Shown: positions 41,546-50,546 of the stretch, one piece after another
Layout of the letters: each line of letters opens with the position of its first letter
Position numbering within the stretch: position 1 is the stretch's first letter
The notes under the pieces: model-generated
What the model was told of the DNA's origin: nothing
What the model saw: only the letters and a program-made list of their open reading frames with translations
Database searches by the model: none
Program-made: the position numbers and the translations under genes
From: Pseudoalteromonas luteoviolacea
Lineage (GTDB): Bacteria; Pseudomonadota; Gammaproteobacteria; Enterobacterales; Alteromonadaceae
Direction of reading: 5' to 3'
Assembly (NCBI RefSeq): GCF_001696455.1
Contig: NZ_MAUJ01000006.1
Span: forward strand, 62,001-126,000
Length of the DNA: 64,000 nt

Positions 41546-42094
41546 TTATTTCACGCGGTCTCCGCTGCCCTTGCCACTCACGGTCATTAAAATGTACTTA
41601 AAATAATTTGCTAAATTCAGATCATCTAGCATTTGTTTATCTGTTTTCGCTAACAGTTCAGGCGTAGACATGTCTATTTCATTGACTTGTGACAGCCCAG
41701 TAATCCCAGGTCTGACATGATACACCCCCGCCGCATCTCGCGCTTTTGTTAACTCTTCTTGATTAAAGAGGCCAGGCCTAGGACCCACTAAGCTCATCTC
41801 GCCCTTGAGCACATTCCACAATTGCGGTAGCTCATCTAACTTGGTTTTTCTTAGAAAGCCGCCAAATGGGGTGATTGAAGCAGAGCTTGCTAAGTGGCTA
41901 GCAACTGACGCCGTATCTACCTTCATTGTTCTAAATTTAACAAGGGTAAAGGGCTTTTTGTTACGGCCTACTCTTTCTTGCTTAAAAATCGGTGAGCCCG
42001 TGTCGAACATCCCTATAATGTATAAAATAATCAAAAACGGCAAAGCAAATAGCAAACCGAAAAGTGCAAAGATAAAGTCAAGTATGCGGATCAT
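41546..42094 (-). CDS. Initiating phosphoglycosyltransferase (bacterial sugar transferase)
   Basis: The 182-residue product is a monotopic, PglC-sized sugar transferase. One N-terminal membrane segment ('IFALFGLLFALPFLIILYII') precedes 'SPIFKQERVGRNKKPFTLVKFRTM', 'RKTKLDELPQLWNVLKGEMSLVGPRPGL' with the catalytic Asp-Glu pair, and 'VRPGITGLSQVNEID'. It should load sugar-1-phosphate on undecaprenyl phosphate to start the repeat unit. Neighbours suggest QuiNAc or FucNAc as the first sugar. The reading frame starts 15 bases after the reductase gene. Confidence 0.93.
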   Translation of the reverse strand: MIRILDFIFALFGLLFALPFLIILYIIGMFDTGSPIFKQERVGRNKKPFTLVKFRTMKVDTASVASHLASSASITPFGGFLRKTKLDELPQLWNVLKGEMSLVGPRPGLFNQEELTKARDAAGVYHVRPGITGLSQVNEIDMSTPELLAKTDKQMLDDLNLANYFKYILMTVSGKGSGDRVK

Positions 42095-42109
42095 GTTTAT
42101 TTCCTAGAT

Positions 42110-43039
42110 TTACTGTTTACACGCCTTTTGAAACCCATGCTCAAGAGAATAGGGAGGGCGCCAGCCTAACGTATTTTTTGTATGTGTAATATCAACCTGC
42201 AAAGAACCAGTCAATCTATCAACGACTTCCTCTTTAGACAGCAATTTGCCAGCTATTTTAAAGCACCAGCAAGGAATAGGAATAGATAAATTAGGTTTGT
42301 TTTGAACTTTTGCCATCATTGCAACCATAGCCGCTGTGGACACATCCCGGTCATCACTCACAAGAAACACTTGTCCTACAGCCTTTGGGTGGTCAATACA
42401 TACCTTAATAAGGTCAACCAAATTATAAACAGACACTAAGCTTCTTCTATTGCTGCTGATAGCTCTAAACGGTAAAGGTAACCCTTTGCCAACTAGTTTC
42501 ATCAAAGATGCAAAATTAGCTTTCACACCTTCCCCATAAACGAGTGGTGGGCGAATTATGACAACTTCTAATCCAGTCTCTTTACCGAGTGCCAATAACT
42601 GCTCTTCAGCTTCAGCTTTAGACACGCCATACGGATCTTCCGGATTTGGCTTGTCTGCAGAACTGAAAGCCTCCTTACCGGTAGTACTTTCACCATTTAC
42701 TTTTATCGAACTCACAAATATAAAGCGCTTAACGCCAGACGCAACCGCTTGTTTTGCTAAGTTGAGTGTGCCTTCCGTATTGACCGCTCGAAATTCCTCA
42801 AGTGGATTTGCAGCGGTATCACTCATAACATGAACTCGAGCGGCAATATGCACTACAACATCTACTCGATCGAGTACGGAGGAGTAATCAGATTGCGCAT
42901 CAATATTTGCCTTTAAATGTTTATTGCACTTTGCAGGGGCCGAACGCCCGAGTAAATTAACATTTTCTAGCGAATCAAGAGCACCTAAAAGGTGGCTACC
43001 AACAAATCCTGAGTATCCCGTAATTAAAATTTTATCCAT
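42110..43039 (-). CDS. NAD-dependent epimerase/reductase, WbpV-like
   Basis: The 309-residue extended SDR has the glycine motif 'ILITGYSGFVGSHLLGAL', 'HIAARVHVMSD', the catalytic Tyr and Lys in 'EDPYGVSKAEAEEQL' and 'IIRPPLVYGEGVKANF'. This pattern is that of UDP-4-keto-6-deoxy-HexNAc 4-reductases (WbpV, WreQ), which act after WbpM. It could instead be a plain 4-epimerase. Genes on either side (transferases, WbpM-like) favour the reductase. Confidence 0.88.
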   Translation of the reverse strand: MDKILITGYSGFVGSHLLGALDSLENVNLLGRSAPAKCNKHLKANIDAQSDYSSVLDRVDVVVHIAARVHVMSDTAANPLEEFRAVNTEGTLNLAKQAVASGVKRFIFVSSIKVNGESTTGKEAFSSADKPNPEDPYGVSKAEAEEQLLALGKETGLEVVIIRPPLVYGEGVKANFASLMKLVGKGLPLPFRAISSNRRSLVSVYNLVDLIKVCIDHPKAVGQVFLVSDDRDVSTAAMVAMMAKVQNKPNLSIPIPCWCFKIAGKLLSKEEVVDRLTGSLQVDITHTKNTLGWRPPYSLEHGFQKACKQ

Positions 43040-43045
43040 GAAAAA

Positions 43046-44206
43046 TTACCTTAACGCGACAATCGAGTCACTCATATCTTTCATTATGTTAGTTCTTGTA
43101 TATTTACTGATGAAATCGTTTCTATCTGTATGCTCAAGTTTGAGTTTATTCAAAGCTTGCAGCGCGCCTTGATGATCTCCAGGATAGAAAACTTCAGCAT
43201 TTGCAACTTCCGATTTTATAAATTCCGCTGCGTACCCAGACACACCAGCTAAAATAGGTTTTCCCGTCGCAGCATATTCAAATATTTTAGACGGCAGTAC
43301 TTTCTCAAATGCCGGATAATCATTCAAATGTAAAAAGAGTATATCTGCGCTCAAGTACTCTTCTATCAGCTCTGCCCGATTAACAGGTGGTAATAGTTCC
43401 ATGTTGCTAACATCGGAAATCCTGTCAACCAACTGCTGCTTTCGGCCACCATCGCCAATCACACTGAAGTAATAATTTTCACGCGTTAAACTCGCAAACT
43501 CAGGAAGAATTGTGTGCAGTCCCTGTCCTTCTCCAATATTACCCGCATAGACGAGCCGCTTCGCCTTTTCTTGGGAATTTACTTCCCTTTTAACATCAGG
43601 CAGGTCTAAGAATTCACCATCAATACCGTTGGTAAACCAAGAATAATTCGCCTTTGAATATCGGGCTTTGAAATACCCCGCAAACCCCTTAGAAACAAGA
43701 TTAATGTGTTTAGCTGAGGAAAATGTATATTTTTCAAAGGCTGAAAGCACTGGCTTTAATAGCAATACCGCTTTAGGGGATAGAACGTCTTTAATTGTAT
43801 CTACAAAAATATCCCTTATATCCAAGTACAAAGGTACCTTCTTATTTTTAGCGACGCGAGCGCCCAAAAACGCAGTGAACAATCTAGAACTCGTAGCAAA
43901 AACAAGATCGTAGTTTTCACTCTTAACCAGCTTTTGAGCTTGCTGATAAAACGTTTTAAACGATTTTATTTGGTCTAGCATCCCGCTTTCGTGAGACGGC
44001 AGCGATATACGTCTTATTCTGACATTGCCATCAGTCTCTTCTGCTTTAGCCCCGGCATCAAAGCTTGCATATCGATTTGGCATTGTTGTGACTACATCGA
44101 CCTCTACCCCAGCTTGCTGCTTTAGCTGTTCCACTAAAGCTGTCGTTCTAAACGAGCCAGCGCATAAGTCTGGTTTAAAGTAAAATGATAAAACCAGTAT
44201 TCTCAC
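43046..44206 (-). CDS. Glycosyltransferase family 4 protein (WbuB-like)
   Basis: The 386-residue GT-B enzyme shows an N-terminal 'ILVLSFYFKPDLCAGSFRTTALVEQL', the linker region 'YSWFTNGIDGEFL', and C-terminal nucleotide-sugar site 'LVYAGNIGEGQGLHTIL' and 'LPSKIFEYAATGKPILA'. WbuB-like proteins transfer an N-acetyl-deoxyhexosamine to the lipid-linked first sugar. The start is GTG 44206, overlapping the preceding stop (GTGA) with AGGGA ahead. It is followed six bases later by the WbpV-like gene. Confidence 0.92.
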   Translation of the reverse strand: MRILVLSFYFKPDLCAGSFRTTALVEQLKQQAGVEVDVVTTMPNRYASFDAGAKAEETDGNVRIRRISLPSHESGMLDQIKSFKTFYQQAQKLVKSENYDLVFATSSRLFTAFLGARVAKNKKVPLYLDIRDIFVDTIKDVLSPKAVLLLKPVLSAFEKYTFSSAKHINLVSKGFAGYFKARYSKANYSWFTNGIDGEFLDLPDVKREVNSQEKAKRLVYAGNIGEGQGLHTILPEFASLTRENYYFSVIGDGGRKQQLVDRISDVSNMELLPPVNRAELIEEYLSADILFLHLNDYPAFEKVLPSKIFEYAATGKPILAGVSGYAAEFIKSEVANAEVFYPGDHQGALQALNKLKLEHTDRNDFISKYTRTNIMKDMSDSIVALR

Positions 44207-45846
44207 GAGTCCCTCTTAATTTGTTTGATTTCTGTTCTTAAGTTGCCGCTTGCAAACTCTATCTCAATCTTTTTATTTGCAATGGACTTACCAAATTCAG
44301 GGTGCCAAGTACTATCTTTGATATTTATGGGCTCTGCGCTACTAATTAAGCAAAGTACTTCATCATCTTTTGTGATTTTAAGCTCTTTCTCTGAAAGTTT
44401 AATGACATCAACATCGGGGTGAAGATGCAGGTGAAAACAAGCAGGGAGCTGCTTTGATAACATATCACTGACAATGACACTGTCAGGAGAACACAGTAAT
44501 TCTCGTGTATGCTTGACATTAGGACTTTGCTGCAAATAGCCGTTGTGACTGGCGACTAACTGTACATTATCAGTGCTACTGATGGACTTTTCTAATTTTG
44601 CATACGCCCGTTTAGCCACCCTAAAACCTGACCAAACCTGTGAAGAATCACACCCTAAAACAGTGACAGTGTTATGTGCTGCTGTTTGACGTTGCCTTAC
44701 ACGCTCAGCGCTTGTGCCGTATAGAGACGTACCAGAGTTTACGAAGACACGTTGTTTACCCATTGATAATTCAAAGCTTAACGTATCAGCATGTGCGTGC
44801 CCTGGTAAATAGTCAGGCCCAACATTGGCATGGTCGAAAATAATGGCATATTGCTCGTAAGAAACACGGCTATATCCACTATCTTGATTGGTAATTAACT
44901 GCTGATTTATTTTATCGTGATTGAGCCCTAATTTGTGTGCGTAAGAAAATATCTGTTGTGGTTGCATCGCGATACCAATAGCTGCATCATTAAAAAAGCT
45001 GACTTCGCCATCTTCATGTATCATGGATGACAGCCAATTCAATGCTTTTCTTGCGATACCAGTCCACTTTGGCAGGCACGCAGTTAGCTCAGAGCGGTTA
45101 CTCGTCATCGCCAAATCGATTAGCTCAAGTAAATCCCATAACAAGATCTCATGATACATTGGCGAGAGTTCAAAGTGCGCACCATCTGCTAAAAACTGCT
45201 CATCAAGCTCTTCATTAAGTAGCTTGATCCCTTGCGCTAACAACTGCGCAGAGTTTTCTCCTTGTAAATAAGCACCAACAAAGGTCAATGCCTTCGCATT
45301 AGCGAATAAATGATTTCCAAGGATATGATATTCCAGTTGCTGCGTCAGCACATTTGCTTGTTCAAGCATACTTTGAAGGTGCTTGGGAGACACTTGGGGC
45401 TGCACACTGCACCATTTGACCCAGTTTACCAACCGCAAGGAAATTGGGTAAGGCTCCCAACCATTTCCACTACACGGTGGGTTTTCTGAAATCCACTTTT
45501 CAATAAAGTCTCTATGAAGAGTGTATCTCTGCGCCCCATCTTGTGAGCTCAAGTCATCAAAATAATGTAAGTTATATAACCATAACTTAGGCTTACTTGC
45601 GCAATTCCAATCGGCAGGCGTTTTAATCGTTCCCGCTTGGTTAAGAAATTTAACATCGGTATTACTGAACAAGCTCTGCTTGTTCAGTAATGGTCCAGAC
45701 CACTGCCATTCAGAGCTGCTTGGCTGGCCGCTTTCGATAAACTTTGGTTTACTAAATCGATAGTAAACTCTGTAATATATCTGCTTAAACTTAAGATATT
45801 TCACTGTGTGAAATATCTTAAGTACTCTTTCTAATTGGCCGCTCAT
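44203..45846 (-). CDS. Heparinase II/III-like (alginate lyase family) protein
   Basis: The 547-residue protein has an (alpha/alpha) toroid N-terminal half ('WEPYPISLRLVNWVKW', 'YHILGNHLFANAKALTFVGAYL', 'ELSPMYHEILLWDLLEL') and a heparinase II/III beta-sandwich half ('DYLPGHAHADTLSFEL', 'NSGTSLYGTSAERVRQRQTAAHNTV'). No signal peptide is evident, so it would stay in the cytoplasm. Such genes are repeatedly found beside a bi-domain oxidoreductase in O-antigen loci, where their reaction is unknown. Catalytic His and Tyr candidates seem present. Overlaps its neighbours by four bases at both ends. Confidence 0.88.
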   Translation of the reverse strand: MSGQLERVLKIFHTVKYLKFKQIYYRVYYRFSKPKFIESGQPSSSEWQWSGPLLNKQSLFSNTDVKFLNQAGTIKTPADWNCASKPKLWLYNLHYFDDLSSQDGAQRYTLHRDFIEKWISENPPCSGNGWEPYPISLRLVNWVKWCSVQPQVSPKHLQSMLEQANVLTQQLEYHILGNHLFANAKALTFVGAYLQGENSAQLLAQGIKLLNEELDEQFLADGAHFELSPMYHEILLWDLLELIDLAMTSNRSELTACLPKWTGIARKALNWLSSMIHEDGEVSFFNDAAIGIAMQPQQIFSYAHKLGLNHDKINQQLITNQDSGYSRVSYEQYAIIFDHANVGPDYLPGHAHADTLSFELSMGKQRVFVNSGTSLYGTSAERVRQRQTAAHNTVTVLGCDSSQVWSGFRVAKRAYAKLEKSISSTDNVQLVASHNGYLQQSPNVKHTRELLCSPDSVIVSDMLSKQLPACFHLHLHPDVDVIKLSEKELKITKDDEVLCLISSAEPINIKDSTWHPEFGKSIANKKIEIEFASGNLRTEIKQIKRDS

Positions 45847-47981
45847 TGTTGTCTAAGTTGCTCGGCTATATCGATAGATATCTTGGCTACTTCAAAAATC
45901 TCATTTATATCAATTGGCGCGCTCTTGCCGTCACGGATAGAGTCTAAGAACAATTGCGAGCAAAGGTTTTGACCCTTATCTTGCTTCCAAAGGTTCATTT
46001 TCTTGAATCCTTTAAAGCCGAAGCCCTTCAACTTTACAAAGTTATCTAGCTGCAGCACTTTACCGTCAGCAAACACTTCTATTCGCTCTTTAGGGAAACT
46101 TGCTGCACCGTTAGCATAATAGTGAATTGTACCAAATGAGCCATCAGCAAACCCGAGTATGATCGCGGCTTTGTCTTCCGTGATATCTATTGCATCACTA
46201 TCACCCATTCTACGCGCTTGTACAGATACAATCTCACTGCCAGCTAAGAAGCGCATTAAATCCACAAAGTGACAAGCCTCCCCGATAATTCGCCCGCCAC
46301 CAACAGCAATATCTTGAGTCCAATGATCAGCAGGAATACTGCCCGCGTTCATCGTCATGATGAATGACTTAGGCCCCTTTATCGGGTCAATCAATGACTT
46401 CATTTTTTGTATTTGTGGCGCGAAGCGGCGATTAAAACCAACCATTAACTTAGGAGGGTTGTCTGATTGAGACGCTTCTTCATAAGCAGACTTAACTTCC
46501 TCAAGTTCTTCGTGAGTGATCGCCAGCGGTTTTTCTACAAAGACATTCTTTCCAGCATTTAAGGACTGCTTCACAAAATGCGCATGGCTATTATGACGGG
46601 TTACGATAGCCACCGTATTAACTTCATCACTTTGGATCAGTGCGTCTGTATCTGTGGTCGCTTCTTTGAAACCCGCTTGATTACCATGGATAACACCGTT
46701 TATACCGCCCGAAGTAGAAATGCTATGGAGCTGTGCACCCGCATTTTTGAACGCAGGGATTAATACCCGTGATGCATAGTTGCCAGCCCCTACAAACCCT
46801 ATAACAGGTTCTCCCGGCTTATATACGACTTCAGAATTAAGCGTTACTTTTGACGTGTGTCGAGACTCTGAAGGCGAACCATACTGTAAAAGGATGCCCA
46901 GTGCAGACTTGTCACTCGTCAATAAATCATAGGCTTCTGTCGCATTTTCAAACAAAATACGGTGTGTGATAAGCTGCTTTACGTTAAGTTGGCCACCAGC
47001 CATCATATCTAGAATAGCTTCAAAGTTTCTTTGCTCCGTCCACCTAACAAAAGGTAGTGGGTAGTCATTTCCTTTATCTTCATAGTTAGGATCATAACGA
47101 CCAGGTCCATAAGAACACGATACCTGGAAAGTCAGCTCTTTTTCATAAAAATCAGCACGACTCAGCTCTAAGCCTGTTACACCCACTAAAATAATACGAC
47201 CACGTTTGCGGCTCATACGAGCGGCTTGCGTAACTGGGTCATTCGATTTGGTGGATGCAGTAATAATGACGCCATCAATACCATTACCACGGCTAAATGC
47301 CATACCAGCTGCGACAGGATCTTCACCTCGGCCCGGATTACAAATTTCTGCCCCGAACTCTTTTGCCATATCTAGCTTAGCCTGATCAAAATCAATGGCC
47401 AGTACCCTACAGCCTTGAGCTCGAAGCATTTGCACAGTTAACAAGCCTATAAGTCCAACACCAGTAACAACAAATGATTCACCCATAGTAGGGTTGGCAA
47501 GACGTATACCTTGTAAGCCTATACTGGCGACAACCGTAAACGCAGCCTCTTCGTCAGAAACATTCTCAGGGATTTTTGCAACAAGATTTTTAGACACGCG
47601 CACCACATCGGCATGAGGTCCATTCGAAACGACACGATCCCCAACTTTAAATGTATCTACGCCACTGCCAGCTTGCTCTACAACACCCACATTACAGTAT
47701 CCCAACGGTAACGGTTGGGCCAACTTGGATTTCACAGCATCAACTGTGGTCATGAGTCCGTCTGTTTGAACTTTCTCGAGCACCATTTTAACTTTATCAG
47801 GCTGAGAGCGGGCTTTATCTATTAAGTTTGCCTTACCGAAATCCACAAGCATTCTCTCTGTACCCGCAGAGATTAGAGTTGTGGTGGTATTAATGACAAC
47901 ATGGTTCTTAGTTGCTTTTGGAGCTGGCGCCTCAACAATTGACGAGCCGCCTTTCGCCATATCCTGTAGAATTTGTTTCAT
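45843..47981 (-). CDS. Bi-domain oxidoreductase (MDR plus Gfo/Idh/MocA)
   Basis: The 712-residue fusion has an N-terminal medium-chain dehydrogenase domain ('LPLGYCNVGVVEQAGSGVDTFKVGDRV', nucleotide site 'VTGVGLIGLLTVQMLRAQGCRV') and, from about residue 390, a Gfo/Idh/MocA domain ('VIGFVGAGNYASRVLIPAF', 'NVFVEKPLAITHEEL', 'GRIIGEACHFVDLMRFL'). It should oxidise and reduce a sugar in two steps on one chain. The family is common in polysaccharide loci next to a heparinase-like gene, and the exact substrate is not established. One base separates it from hisF. Confidence 0.92.
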   Translation of the reverse strand: MKQILQDMAKGGSSIVEAPAPKATKNHVVINTTTTLISAGTERMLVDFGKANLIDKARSQPDKVKMVLEKVQTDGLMTTVDAVKSKLAQPLPLGYCNVGVVEQAGSGVDTFKVGDRVVSNGPHADVVRVSKNLVAKIPENVSDEEAAFTVVASIGLQGIRLANPTMGESFVVTGVGLIGLLTVQMLRAQGCRVLAIDFDQAKLDMAKEFGAEICNPGRGEDPVAAGMAFSRGNGIDGVIITASTKSNDPVTQAARMSRKRGRIILVGVTGLELSRADFYEKELTFQVSCSYGPGRYDPNYEDKGNDYPLPFVRWTEQRNFEAILDMMAGGQLNVKQLITHRILFENATEAYDLLTSDKSALGILLQYGSPSESRHTSKVTLNSEVVYKPGEPVIGFVGAGNYASRVLIPAFKNAGAQLHSISTSGGINGVIHGNQAGFKEATTDTDALIQSDEVNTVAIVTRHNSHAHFVKQSLNAGKNVFVEKPLAITHEELEEVKSAYEEASQSDNPPKLMVGFNRRFAPQIQKMKSLIDPIKGPKSFIMTMNAGSIPADHWTQDIAVGGGRIIGEACHFVDLMRFLAGSEIVSVQARRMGDSDAIDITEDKAAIILGFADGSFGTIHYYANGAASFPKERIEVFADGKVLQLDNFVKLKGFGFKGFKKMNLWKQDKGQNLCSQLFLDSIRDGKSAPIDINEIFEVAKISIDIAEQLRQQ

Positions 47982-47982
47982 C

Positions 47983-48768
47983 TTACTTTCCTAATTGTGA
48001 ACGCGCGATCTTTCTTATCTTAGCGAGGGCATCTTGAGTCAAATAATTAATAAGCACCGCTTTGTAAACACCTTTAAAGACAAAAAGGCTCCCAGCAGAA
48101 GCTCCGATCACTTTAAACTTTTCAATCAGCTTTAAAATATCTTCTGAAGAGCCAGCCCCGCCCAGTATAGTGAGCGGAACACTTGCTAGATCTCGCACTT
48201 TTTCGGCCAACTTCATATCGTAGCCTTTCATCATTCCATCTTGATCAATCGAATTGATCACTAACTCACCAATTCCGATTTCTTCTAGTTCAGATATAAC
48301 TTGCTCAAGTTTCTTTTTGACTTTTTTCTTTCCGTTATGGGTATATATTTCATAACTGCCAAACAGCGTTTTTTTGACGTCTAAAACAACCACCACACTC
48401 TGTTTACCGATGATATCTGCCATCTCTCTAAGCACCGATGGATTGCTTAGTGCTTCACTTGAAATAGCGACTTTTTCAACACCCAGTTTAATGATTTCTT
48501 GTGCTTGCTGAGGCGTTTTAATACCGCCCCCATAACACAAAGGCATACGACTCTCATTGGCAAGATGCTTTATCATTTGATAATCGGGTGACTTGTTTTC
48601 AACTGTTGCGTCAATATCCAACACAATCAGTTCATCAACCTCTTTTTCGTTGAAAATTTTAACAGCATTGATTGGATCCCCAACATACTTAGCATCTTTA
48701 AACTTTACAGTTTTTACTAGCCCTTTGTTATGGACGAGTAAACACGGGGATACTCTTGATCTCAACAT
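47983..48768 (-). CDS. hisF: HisF-like cyclase subunit of a sugar amidotransferase system
   Basis: The 261-residue TIM barrel resembles HisF ('RVSPCLLVHNKGLVKTVKF', 'PLCYGGGIKTPQQAQEI', 'LVINSIDQDGMMKGYDM', 'VPLTILGGAGSSEDI'). Placed between HisH-like and WbpG-like genes in a polysaccharide locus, it belongs to the paralogue group that delivers ammonia for acetamidino-sugar formation and not to histidine synthesis. No other his gene is nearby. It overlaps the HisH-like gene by seven bases. Confidence 0.93.
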   Translation of the reverse strand: MLRSRVSPCLLVHNKGLVKTVKFKDAKYVGDPINAVKIFNEKEVDELIVLDIDATVENKSPDYQMIKHLANESRMPLCYGGGIKTPQQAQEIIKLGVEKVAISSEALSNPSVLREMADIIGKQSVVVVLDVKKTLFGSYEIYTHNGKKKVKKKLEQVISELEEIGIGELVINSIDQDGMMKGYDMKLAEKVRDLASVPLTILGGAGSSEDILKLIEKFKVIGASAGSLFVFKGVYKAVLINYLTQDALAKIRKIARSQLGK

Positions 48769-49385
48769 AATGAAAACTCAGCAAAATTCTTAAATAAGTT
48801 AATACCATTCGAGTGACTTTTCTCGGGGTGGAATTGGAATCCAAATATGTTGTCTTTTCTCACAGCACAGCAAAAGTCATCACCGTAGTGAGCTTTGATC
48901 AGCACGTCCTTTGGGTCGTGCGCATCAAAGTAATATGAATGGATAAAATAGAACCCTTTTTCACAATCTATGTCATTTAACAACGGATGTGATTCTGTCG
49001 GCTCAATTTCGTTCCACCCCATATGTGGCAGTTTCGGCTTAAAGTCTATCTTTGACTCATCGAACTTCTTAACTGACGCGTCAAACCAGCCAAGCCCAGG
49101 TAATTCACCTTCATCACTGCTTTTCGCCATGACTTGTAAACCAACACAAATCCCTAAGACAGGTTTCTTTTCAACCATCGCAAAGTGATCGAGCGCTGCT
49201 CTCATTCCGGATTTTTCTAGTTGTGTCATCGCTTCATCAAAAGCACCAACACCTGGCAAGATAATCTTGTCCGCCCTTTTTAAATCTTCCGGCGTACTTG
49301 CAAAAAAAGTCTCAATCTTTAACTTAGTAAATATGTTTTGAATGGCCTGAATATTCCCAGAGCCATAATCTACTATAGCGATCAT
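48762..49385 (-). CDS. hisH: HisH-like glutaminase subunit of a sugar amidotransferase system
   Basis: The 207-residue class I glutamine amidotransferase shows 'VDYGSGNIQAIQNIF', the nucleophile in 'PVLGICVGLQVMAKSS' and the His-Glu pair in 'GFQFHPEKSHSNG'. It hydrolyses glutamine and passes ammonia through the HisF-like barrel. Its ATG overlaps the stop of the WbpG-like gene. The WbpG-HisH-HisF trio is known from Pseudomonas aeruginosa O-antigen loci that make acetamidino uronic acids. Confidence 0.94.
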   Translation of the reverse strand: MIAIVDYGSGNIQAIQNIFTKLKIETFFASTPEDLKRADKIILPGVGAFDEAMTQLEKSGMRAALDHFAMVEKKPVLGICVGLQVMAKSSDEGELPGLGWFDASVKKFDESKIDFKPKLPHMGWNEIEPTESHPLLNDIDCEKGFYFIHSYYFDAHDPKDVLIKAHYGDDFCCAVRKDNIFGFQFHPEKSHSNGINLFKNFAEFSLC

Positions 49386-50521
49386 CTTTTGCCGCCTTTC
49401 TCAAGACCAAGCTTTCTCATGACCTTTGCACCTAAATCATAAATAGATTGCTGGTTCTTATAATCTTTGTAGGTTTTGTTCGGCGCTTCCAAATAACCTC
49501 TTAGTTCTTCAGTCGTGATACCAAGCTTGTTGGCAATGTAGCTGAAATCATCATCGATCGTCTCAGGGTCATATGGTGGCTTTTTGAGTCGTTCCAACGC
49601 ATCTTCTCGCGTCATTTGACCTGTAACAATCAAGCTAGAGTACTGTACTTTACGAGTGTCATAGCCAAACTTCTTATACAGCCAATAAGCCTCATAGAAA
49701 CGTGTAAAACGAGACTCAAAGTGTTTTTGTGCATAGCGCTGATAACCGTAGTTATCAACTAAAAACTGCGTTGCTTCCTCTTTGTCATAAGGCATGAAGT
49801 CAAGTGGTCTATATAACTTAATTCCTTTGATATATGGCAAGTAAATTTTGTGCCATAAGATATTTGTCAACGGGAAGTTTTTCAGCTTCTTCGTACCAAA
49901 CTTCTTTTGAATATCTTTAATCTGACGAGAGTCTGACTGGAAATACATCCATTCCAACGGGTTTCGAATACACTCTGTTGAGTAGTTGCCGCCCGTTAGA
50001 ATATGTTTAATTTTATGCTTCGAAGCAAACTTGTACATAGTCGCAAAGAATGCATGATCTTGCGGTGTATCTGTATGAGAAACACCCGCTTTGAAGAAAG
50101 AAAGCTGCAAATCTTTCATTTCTTCCCAATCGATAACTTCTGTATAAAGATCTAAGCCAAGTCGATCTACTATTTGCTCGATGTTGTGAACAGCCTGCTG
50201 AGAGTTCCAGCCAGCGTCAACATGGAAAACCAATGGTCTTAAGCCAAGTTTTTCTTTTGCTAAGTAAACTAGGTATGAGCTGTCAATACCGCCACTCATA
50301 CCAATAATGCAATCAAACTCTTTACCTTCACCTTCCTTTTTAATGTCAGCAGCAATCTTTGTGATCTCTGCCCATCCCTTTTCATCTGTGTGCCAGTTAG
50401 GCTCTATATCATTGTAAAATGTCGTACAATGATCACATACTCCATTCTCATCAAAAGTGATTTTCGAATCCGTTGTGTCCATTACGCAGTTAGTACAGAC
50501 TTGATAATTATTAGTAGTCAC
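49382..50521 (-). CDS. N-acetyl sugar amidotransferase (WbpG/PseA type)
   Basis: The 379-residue protein starts at GTG 50521. It has a zinc-finger-like head ('CTNCVMDTTDSKITFDENGVCDHC'), an ATP PP-loop 'IIGMSGGIDSSYLVYLA' and 'LTGGNYSTECIRNPLEW', all typical of WbpG/PseA. The enzyme converts an N-acetyl group on a sugar to an acetamidino group with ATP and ammonia from HisH/HisF. The substrate could be the uronic acid or the nonulosonic acid made in this cluster. Confidence 0.94.
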   Translation of the reverse strand: MTTNNYQVCTNCVMDTTDSKITFDENGVCDHCTTFYNDIEPNWHTDEKGWAEITKIAADIKKEGEGKEFDCIIGMSGGIDSSYLVYLAKEKLGLRPLVFHVDAGWNSQQAVHNIEQIVDRLGLDLYTEVIDWEEMKDLQLSFFKAGVSHTDTPQDHAFFATMYKFASKHKIKHILTGGNYSTECIRNPLEWMYFQSDSRQIKDIQKKFGTKKLKNFPLTNILWHKIYLPYIKGIKLYRPLDFMPYDKEEATQFLVDNYGYQRYAQKHFESRFTRFYEAYWLYKKFGYDTRKVQYSSLIVTGQMTREDALERLKKPPYDPETIDDDFSYIANKLGITTEELRGYLEAPNKTYKDYKNQQSIYDLGAKVMRKLGLEKGGKR

Positions 50522-50546
50522 TTTAAGTTTCTCGATTTGTTTAAAA

